A DNA stretch of 64,000 bases from Macrostomum hystrix (Eukaryota > Platyhelminthes > Macrostomidae), in the NCBI GenBank assembly GCA_950097015.1, contig CATNEN010000025.1, positions 5,818,001 through 5,882,000 of the forward strand. Reading direction: 5' to 3'. This document shows positions 57,229 through 64,000 of this stretch, in pieces; positions within the stretch are counted from its first letter, which is position 1; each line of letters begins with the position of its first letter. The position numbers and the translations under genes were made by a program. Under the pieces are notes generated by a model, which was given only the letters and a program-made list of their open reading frames with translations, did not search any database and was not told the origin of the DNA.

Positions 57229-58958
57229 GCAAACCCCGATGCATGCCACCTGACCTGAGTCAGAGATAATGGAACGCGCTCAGTGCGCGAAGCATGTGAG
57301 GGGTGTGCTGTCGTCTTTTTGTTTCGGTAGCGAATTGCAGCAGGCGAAGAGACAAATAAGTGATGCATTTCACCAAGTTTTGTTTACTCGTTTTACTATG
57401 GCATTGCAGTTTGCAGGTATGAGCTTTAGGAACTCGTGCCTGACCCCATTGTGCTCTGATTGTCTATAGAGATGGCTCAAATGTTTGAGCTCGGGGGGTG
57501 GTTCGTGGCACACAAGCACTAGTGAATGGCAAATTTGGCTTGCAAATTGTAGACAAATTGTGCGTTGACTAAATGAAAAGGGTGTTATTGTATACCAATA
57601 GCAGAGCTCGCGGTAGCATTTGAGACTATATTTTCTTTTGAAGCTTCATTTATTGATGGCCCTACGACAGCCTCTTCAAAGCCCGCGCCATTATCTTTCT
57701 TACTTCTGCTATTGTTGAGTTTGTAGCGCTGCAAAGTGAGTCAAAGTGATGTCTCTAAGGCACTCGTACAGTGTACAATGTAGATTTTGTTTCCATTCTG
57801 TTTTCCTGCTTGCTTGCTAAAAACTAGCAGCAGTTTGAAATGCATGCGAGAGTTCAGTTTCTTCTATAAATTTGGAAATTAAATTTATTTAAACGTACGT
57901 TTGGATCAGTTAGAAAGTGAACAGCTGAATTAAAGTCCTTTTAATGCAGGTGCTTCGCTTGACAACCGTAAAAATCATGTATAAATTAAGTATACTTGTC
58001 CCAGTTGGGCCAGACAAGCATTTCAATTTTGCCTATCCGATTCCCACCAATGCGCGACAAAAAATCTAAGAAGTACGGGCGTTTTTGCTCCTCCGATGCC
58101 ATAACGCCATTGCGTTCTTCTAGGAGATTCTAGGAAAATTCTAGGATTTTCGGTCAAAGTGATATTTCTAAGTCCTTTGCACTAAGTGAAAATAGTCCAC
58201 TGAGAGCTTTCTAGAGTCTGAATAATTCAGAAACTCCCTTATTCTTCAACTTATACTTATATCGACACTGAAAGCTGTGTGCGGCTGTTCAGTCTCGAAC
58301 AGGGGGTGCACACCCTCAATTAATAAATGCTGGTAGCCATTGAACAACTGATCGCTAAAGAAATGCAGATCGATTTAAGTGTCTTATCAAGGGACACAAG
58401 TTTTCCAGTGGAGGTGCATGAGTCTGGAATCGAACCGCTGCCGGACGGTAAAGTCGTGAGTCGATATGCATGTGTCCAAATCTCGGCTTCGTGCAGTTCT
58501 CTATATAAATTTGGGTTATAACTAATCGAGTTTTATAACAAGCTTCAGGTCCATACAGGACGAAACTTATACGATATAGTACATATTTTTATGTATCGCA
58601 TTTAATTTATGATTGTTTCTGAGCAATGTTCTTTAGTAAAAGCCACAGATATAAATGTTTACTCCGATGACTACGTAAAGAAGAAGGACGAAACACTCAT
58701 TTATTTGAATAGAATGTTAGAAAAGACTGGTTAATCGAGTCGTCCTTGGGTTATATTGGCTAGGCAAAGGCTACCTATGTATAATAAATAAAGGCTTGCC
58801 AACGACGGGCAATTTAACAGTGGAGCTATGACAAAATTTTCTATACATTATCGACAAAAGAACACTTTTTCGGAACTTTAAAACATTTAAACTGTGGGAA
58901 ATAACTGCCTATCGGTTTGACTCAGTTTTTAACGAAAGTGAGGTTGTAGCCAACAGAG
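57229..58958. other. Intergenic region, nothing recognised
   Basis: Upstream of TAL copy 4. A 64-codon plus-strand frame at 58327 has no family resemblance. No RNA gene or repeat is supported. Confidence 0.4.
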
Positions 58959-59285
58959 GTTGTAGCGGCCTATAGTGGTTAGGGCGTCGGACTCACGACT
59001 TGAAGGTCTGGGGTTTGATTCCCTGAAACAATGATCTACTGAAACAATTTGTGTCCTTTAGCAAGACACTTAACTCTGTATTGCTTCATTTCACCCAGCT
59101 CTTAAATGGGTACCAGCATTAGCTGGTATATTTGAAGGTGGGTGTGGCGTCCCCCCAGTCCATGGACTGAACAGCTGTACGCAGTCTTCAGATGCGCCGC
59201 GCAATAGCTGCGGCTGTGCTGTCGGCTGCACATCTGGCCCGATTGGGACAGGTCACAGGTGTAATCAATTATTATTATTATAAAA
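58959..59285 (+). mobile_element. tRNA-derived SINE, family B, full-length
   Basis: The tRNA-like head has an A box AGTGGTTAGGGCG and a B box GGTTTGATTCC. It is followed by the conserved core GTGTCCTTTAGCAAGACACT and a tail ending in ATT trinucleotides. A fragment of the same family is at 19466-19615. Confidence 0.82.
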
Positions 59286-59352
59286 TAAAGTAATCCTGTC
59301 TTAAAGAAGTTAAAATTGTCTCGGTTGATTTCAACAAAAAAAGTATATGTAG

Positions 59353-59417
59353 TAGGGCTCGTTCCCAGGACCCTGGGATTAAGAGCCCTATACTCTACCG
59401 ACTAAGCTAACCGTGCC
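59353..59417 (-). mobile_element. tRNA-Lys(CTT)-like sequence, pseudogene or SINE head
   Basis: On the minus strand it reads GTTAGCTTAGTCGGTAGAGT, then loop CTCTTAA with anticodon CTT, then a T-arm with GGGAACGAGCCC. It is close to animal tRNA-Lys, but the acceptor stem does not close and the T-loop TTCGA is altered to AACGA. I do not call it a working tRNA gene. Confidence 0.6.
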
Positions 59418-60001
59418 TATCAACTAAAAGGCTGCCGGAAAAAACTGACGGAACTCTTGCCGTTTACCATATGGGTTCGGTGCCGGATCTCAAGCCACTC
59501 CATCCTTTATGGCGATCCTCGTAATTGCCGGATTACTTCGTTAACCTTCGATTTATTCGTTTACCGGAGAATTTTTTTACTATACTAGTATTATGGACAA
59601 AGCTTGATTTCAATGAATATTTTGACGAAAATTGCTTAACACAGGAAATTAAACTTCATGCAGCATACTTAACTTAAATTAATGCGATGCGCATTCGTTA
59701 TTCTATTCCGACAAATTTAAATCTCGCCTTTGAATTATGTAATAAATCATTGTTAGTTCAATTGTAGATCGAAAAGATAAAGTGCCTTGCCACCGCTGAT
59801 GTACGAATTACACAAGTTGGCTATGTATGATTTGTTTAACAATATAAATGATGCATTTATCACTGCCGATTATACTCTATCATGTCTATTGTTCAGAGTA
59901 GGACAACGTGTCAATCAGTAGCTATATATTTTATGTATATATTATATATTATGTAGCTATGCTAAAATGTAACTGATGAACTGTTTGTTTAATTTGTGTA
60001 A

Positions 60002-60218
60002 TCTAGACGGTCCCAGGTCGGTGACAGTCATTTCGGTGACAACTCAAGTCGTTTCGGTGACAACTCAAGTCGTTTCGGTGACAACTCAAGTCGTTTCGGT
60101 GACAAAATGGGTCAGTTCGGTGACAACTATTCTTGCACCTGAATATGCTTAGAAAACAGCCTTCCATGTGAACTACGCACACCTATTAAGTATTATTAAA
60201 TAATGATGCACGAATTTG
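60002..60218 (+). repeat. Left long terminal inverted repeat
   Basis: It carries three tandem copies of a 21-bp unit TCGGTGACAACTCAAGTCGT plus T (60034-60100); the right copy has only one. The unit number therefore differs between the two ends. Confidence 0.85.
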
Positions 60219-61544
60219 TTTTAATCAATGTTTGGTGCCGATGGCAGGTCTTCGTTTTTTTACTTTCCAAACTACTTTCGAGTAGTTTGGATACTTTCTA
60301 CTTGAACGAATAGCAAATTAGCTCGAGAATATTCAAACAGTTGTTCTGTCTTTTCTCTGAATTAATTGTTGATTATCCTGATTTTAAGTCACACGTAGAA
60401 TGACTGCAGCAGTCAATATGATTAACTCTGAAAAGGACAAGCAATCAGTATGCCAATTTTCAAGTTTGCTACTTGCTAAGTCTCCTTCCTTAAAGTTAAG
60501 CTTGCATTAGTTCTGCCAGAATTCTGGCACATATGAGCTAATTCCGGCCACATTTGAGCAGTATACAGACTGGATGAATCCGTCCCTGTGGGAAGAAAAT
60601 TCACTAAGCTCTCTATAGAGTGTTGCGCAACATATGCATGGCAGCATGGTTGCTGTGGTTTTAGCTGGTTGAATAATGACAGTGAAATTAAATGTGAATA
60701 AGTAGCTTAACGCCAGTATCCAGTTATGTTGGAGCGGAGGTGCAAATCCTAGCTGAACAGGGGTTTGAACCCCAGGTGATTCACTCCAACAGTACCATTG
60801 CAGCAGTAAACGAAAGTATAAGCTCGAAAGGCTTAGGTGATAACAGTGACACCAGGCCTGGGGCGTCATTGAATGAAGACGCCGTGGAAAGTTCCGGCGC
60901 AGGTCAACAAGCTGAGGACTTGGTGGCACCAAGTGAACCGGCAAGTGCTGGTTCGACACTTTCTCCGGTCATGACGACCCGTTCCGGTCGTCAGGTGCGC
61001 AAGCCTCAACGTTTTCTAAGCAGAGTGGTGCGATTTTGTACTAGACGTTAGATAACCGTGCCTACGTGCACCTAGGAAGTTAGCTCGTACATGTAGCAAA
61101 GATTTCGCCGCCTACGTCCCAAGTTCATACTGTATAAAACTAGGGAATAAGTTCTCTTTTTAAATTAAAAATATGAAAAAAAACGTCAAAAAAAGGAAAA
61201 AAGTTTTCCTGAAAATTAAATAAAAAATAAAAAAGCAAGTTAAAGAAACTAAAATTTGACATTATATTTATTTCTTGGTATCGGATACCAGGTTGCTGTT
61301 AGTCCGTCCGCTTTCCGCACTTACTGTTCAGTGGATGCCTGCGCTTCGGGCTGTAGGGTTGACGGTGCAGCGAGCACTCTCCGTTCATTTCTCTGCATGG
61401 TTCCTGGCATCATTTTCGCGGTCTCGTGAGTTTAGGTCGCCGGTTTTTCTTCTCTCTCCTTTCCTTCTCTTCTCGGGCGGGTGGCTCAGTTAGTTAGTAA
61501 AGGGGCGGGCAGGCCAGTCGCCGCCAGCTGCCAAGACGTCGGTG

Positions 61545-61900
61545 GCTGCTGCACAACAGGCGTTCCACGGCCGCCACAGGCGATCAAGGCCACAACAGGC
61601 GTTCCAGAGCCACCACAGGCGATCAAGGCCACAACAGGCGTTTCAGGGCCAGCACATGCGATCAAGGCCACAACAGGCGTTCCAGAGCCACCACAGGCGA
61701 TCAAGGCCACAACAGGCGTTCCAAGGCCACCACAGGCGATCAAGGTCACAACAGGCGTTCCAGGGCCACCACAGGCGATCAAGGCCACAACAGGCGTTCC
61801 AGGGCCAGCACAGGCGATCAAGGCCACAACAGGCGTTCCAGGGCCAGCACAGGCGATCAAGGTCACAACAGGCGTTCCAGGGCCACCACAGGCGCGACCG
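61545..61900. repeat. 39-bp minisatellite within the retrotransposon remnant
   Basis: About nine copies of GCGATCAAGGCCACAACAGG plus CGTTCCAGGGCCACCACAG. The unit length is a multiple of three, so both strands read open. Confidence 0.93.
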
Positions 61901-62304
61901 TGACGTTGCCTCGAACTCCGTAAATGACTTGTAGAGCACCACACCGTACAGCGATCTAGTCAGGAATTTTTTATATGATAACTTGGACTATAATCAATAC
62001 TATAACAGTTCTTCTAACGAATATCTCCAATACAATATTTTTCTCATATCGTGTTTCCGCCAGTGCATTTTAATTTCCTAAATCAGTCAAATATTTTTTC
62101 GTGCCAATTTTGTGACCAAGAATATTCGTATTTCGATTGTCATTTCCAGCATTATTACTCGTAGTAGGTTGCTTGCGAAGAAAAATTTAGTTTGCTTCGG
62201 TTTTTAAACACCCTTTCACGTTGTTCGACTCTAAGAGACATTTATACTAGCTATTTATCGTAATTTAATGTTTTCAATCTTTTTGCGCTCACCTACCGCC
62301 TTTT

Positions 62305-62319
62305 GGGGAGAGAGGCGGG
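62305..62319 (+). promoter_or_regulatory. Polypurine tract
   Basis: GGGGAGAGAGGCGGG lies directly before the LTR, where plus-strand DNA synthesis is primed in LTR elements. Confidence 0.75.
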
Positions 62320-62635
62320 TGTGACGGTATAACCTTTAATTGTAGTTTAATTGGTAGTTTAATTGCTTATTTTTTTTATAGTAATTCGCTACATTACAAG
62401 TTGCTGACAAGATTATTATTTATATGCTAAGCATGTTTACTAATTATTGTTATATTGTATCATTCTAAAAATTAGCTGTTCTTTTTAAAAAGCAACGTAT
62501 GTATATTTTTCTGCTCTACCGTGCCTTGTGTCGAGCGTGTGAGCATCGAGATTACTTTGGAAATATATATACACACTTATTTATATCAAATATAATTCGA
62601 CGATATTACCGCTACACTAACCTTTATTCGTCACA
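62320..62635 (+). repeat. 3' long terminal repeat, 316 bp
   Basis: It starts TGTGAC and ends GTCACA, the short inverted ends of an LTR, and is preceded by a polypurine tract. No 5' LTR is visible in the window. Confidence 0.75.
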
Positions 62636-62726
62636 ATGTGCTATATAAAGAATATAAAAAATGTAAAAATTACTTTCGCAATTAAAAAAATGAAACGGCA
62701 TACCGACGCCACACGTATATAAAAAA

Positions 62727-62930
62727 AATTCGTGTATCATTATTTAATAATATTTAATAGGTGTGCGTAGTTCACATGGAAGGCTGTTTTCTAAGCATAT
62801 TCAGGTGCAGGAATAGTTGTCACCGAACTGACCCATTTTGTCACCGAAACGACTTGAGTTGTCACCGAAATGACTGTCACCGAAATGTCTTGTCACCGAA
62901 ATGACCTGGGACCGAGATGACCATCTAGAC
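62727..62930 (-). repeat. Right long terminal inverted repeat
   Basis: The reverse complement of 60002-60218 over nearly its whole length, with fewer TCGGTGACA repeat units and a few substitutions. Confidence 0.85.
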
Positions 62931-64000
62931 CATATAAAAATGTTTTATGTATTAGCTAGAATGTACTGTGCGATAATAGGTGGAGAATTTTTTTTCTTGT
63001 TTGTTGGCAACTGATGTCATCTAAAATGTCTAAATTCATCACACCAGTTTACTTTACCTAGACTATTTTTATGCAAGATGAAATCAAGCTGTGTAAACAA
63101 AAAGTTCAGCCAGATATTTCGATAAAACTTGAAAATTTGCTACTTCTAAAGGCTTCGACCCAGTCAATAGTCAGGAAGATATGCTTTGCTTAGTAAATTC
63201 TGGTACTGAAAGGGTTTGAATAAATGCCATGATTAGTCTATGCACTCAGTATTAAAGAATAAATATTTCAAATTAGGATTTCTGAATTGAAAAACTTATG
63301 CACAGAGGACATGGTTCTGACTATACTATAGGGCCCAGTATTTTACTGTCCTGAGAAATTTTGCATTTTTTGTGTTATAATTATTTGTATATTTGTATTT
63401 AAAATCTAAAATCATTTTGACACACTGAAATTTAAAGTTTTGATTTTTTGTCCATTAGGCCTATCAAGTATTGCCACAGAGTGAAGCTAAATGCTCGATT
63501 TTAAGACAGGCAAACCTTAGTACTGACCATGGCATTCAATATTCAAATATTGGTATATTCCAACAAAGAAATTAGATTATTATTACTAATAAGAAAATTT
63601 AAATCAAATCTGTGCTTATATTTTGTCATTTGGTTACTGTTATACTGTTAGTCTATCAACTATTGAGACTATGTGAGTATAGAAGCCTAATGTCATAAGT
63701 GGATCTACCTAGTACAAGCCAGCCATCATTGTGTTAGTTAGATATTTCAGTCATTTATAAATTGTATTTTATCCTCAGTGGAGTGGACTAGGGCAACCCA
63801 ACCCATCAGTATAAATATTTCCTAACCTTCTTTCTAAAGTGCATCTAACACTATGCACATATAGAGGTATAGACAATGTTGCTTAGTCATTGTCCTTTAT
63901 CATTAATTCCCTTAAGTATGCAATTTAGCATTCCCCTATCCTTGGCCTCTTGTGTTTGGCATAGATTGTAGTATTGTTCTTTTTTTGCTACTAGTTTCTA
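62931..64000. other. AT-rich intergenic DNA, nothing recognised
   Basis: No gene, RNA or repeat is supported up to the right edge. Confidence 0.5.

Larger units (their letters stand above)
60700..62635 (+). pseudogene. 3' part of a Ty3/gypsy-like LTR retrotransposon
   Basis: A frame at about 60734-61051 ends with TRSGRQVRKPQRFLSR, the TRSGR..K.P.RF signature found at the C terminus of many gypsy-type Pol polyproteins. The rest of Pol is absent upstream. Downstream come a non-coding stretch with a minisatellite, a polypurine tract and an LTR. Only the 3' end survives within the inverted-repeat element; the left break is not exactly placed. Confidence 0.7.
60002..62930. mobile_element. Element with about 200-bp terminal inverted repeats enclosing a gypsy fragment
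   Basis: The sequence at 60002-60218 is repeated inverted at 62727-62930. Both begin TCTAGA(C/T)GGTC and contain CCCAGGTC, several TTTCGGTGACA units and the same inner stretch (CCTTCCATGTGAACTACGC). I recognise no transposase inside. The interior includes the 3' end of an LTR retrotransposon, probably a nested insertion. The superfamily is not assigned. Confidence 0.8.

Noticed and set aside
58327-58521. Short plus-strand frame and a weak minus-strand tRNA-like T-arm near 58430
   Set aside because: No family resemblance for the frame, and only one tRNA arm can be drawn.
61481-61944. Frames of 130-152 codons on both strands, Pro/Ala/Thr-rich or Gln/Arg-rich
   Set aside because: A 39-bp minisatellite inside a retrotransposon remnant; the unit length is a multiple of three.

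Overview
The window is nuclear DNA from an animal, most probably a parasitic (neodermatan) flatworm. The coding genes have GT-AG introns, no operons and animal-type proteins. The strongest lineage marker is a cluster of genes joining two EF-hands to a dynein-light-chain domain, the tegument-allergen-like (TAL) family known from flukes and tapeworms. I cannot name the species. Exons were joined by eye from splice signals and protein homology, so boundaries are predictions.

Layout. At 242-13507 (minus) lie the first three coding exons of translation factor eIF3 subunit e; the rest is beyond the left edge. Its first intron is about 11.7 kb and holds a complete-looking 8.2 kb DNA transposon (3327-11514, plus): a CACTA/EnSpm-like transposase, an acidic repeat protein and a coiled-coil protein with a BEN-like domain, between CCGGA-rich subterminal regions. 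At 16058-39590 (minus) is syntaxin-1, the neuronal/secretory SNARE. It has two alternative copies of one 109-bp exon (22151-22259 and 23384-23492) and two alternative membrane-anchor exons (16058-16141 and 17425-17517). About a third of this gene is minisatellite DNA in at least ten unrelated arrays.

From 42034 to 57134 there are four TAL or dynein-light-chain genes: two on plus (42034, 46957) and two on minus (49923, 57134). A decayed non-LTR retrotransposon lies between the first two. A divergent multi-pass transporter, probably POT/SLC15-like, lies at 52722-54184 (minus) inside the cluster.

The rest is intergenic: tRNA-derived SINEs, a hAT-type MITE with a 16-bp minisatellite inside (54515-54860), and a long-inverted-repeat element (60002-62930) enclosing the 3' end and 3' LTR of a Ty3/gypsy-like retrotransposon. 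The very long open reading frames in the window (up to 455 codons) lie in tandem repeats and are not genes.

The best candidates for something new are the three-gene transposon, whose second and third proteins look like DNA-repair/DNA-binding accessories, and the doubly alternative syntaxin-1 gene in its minisatellite-rich setting.
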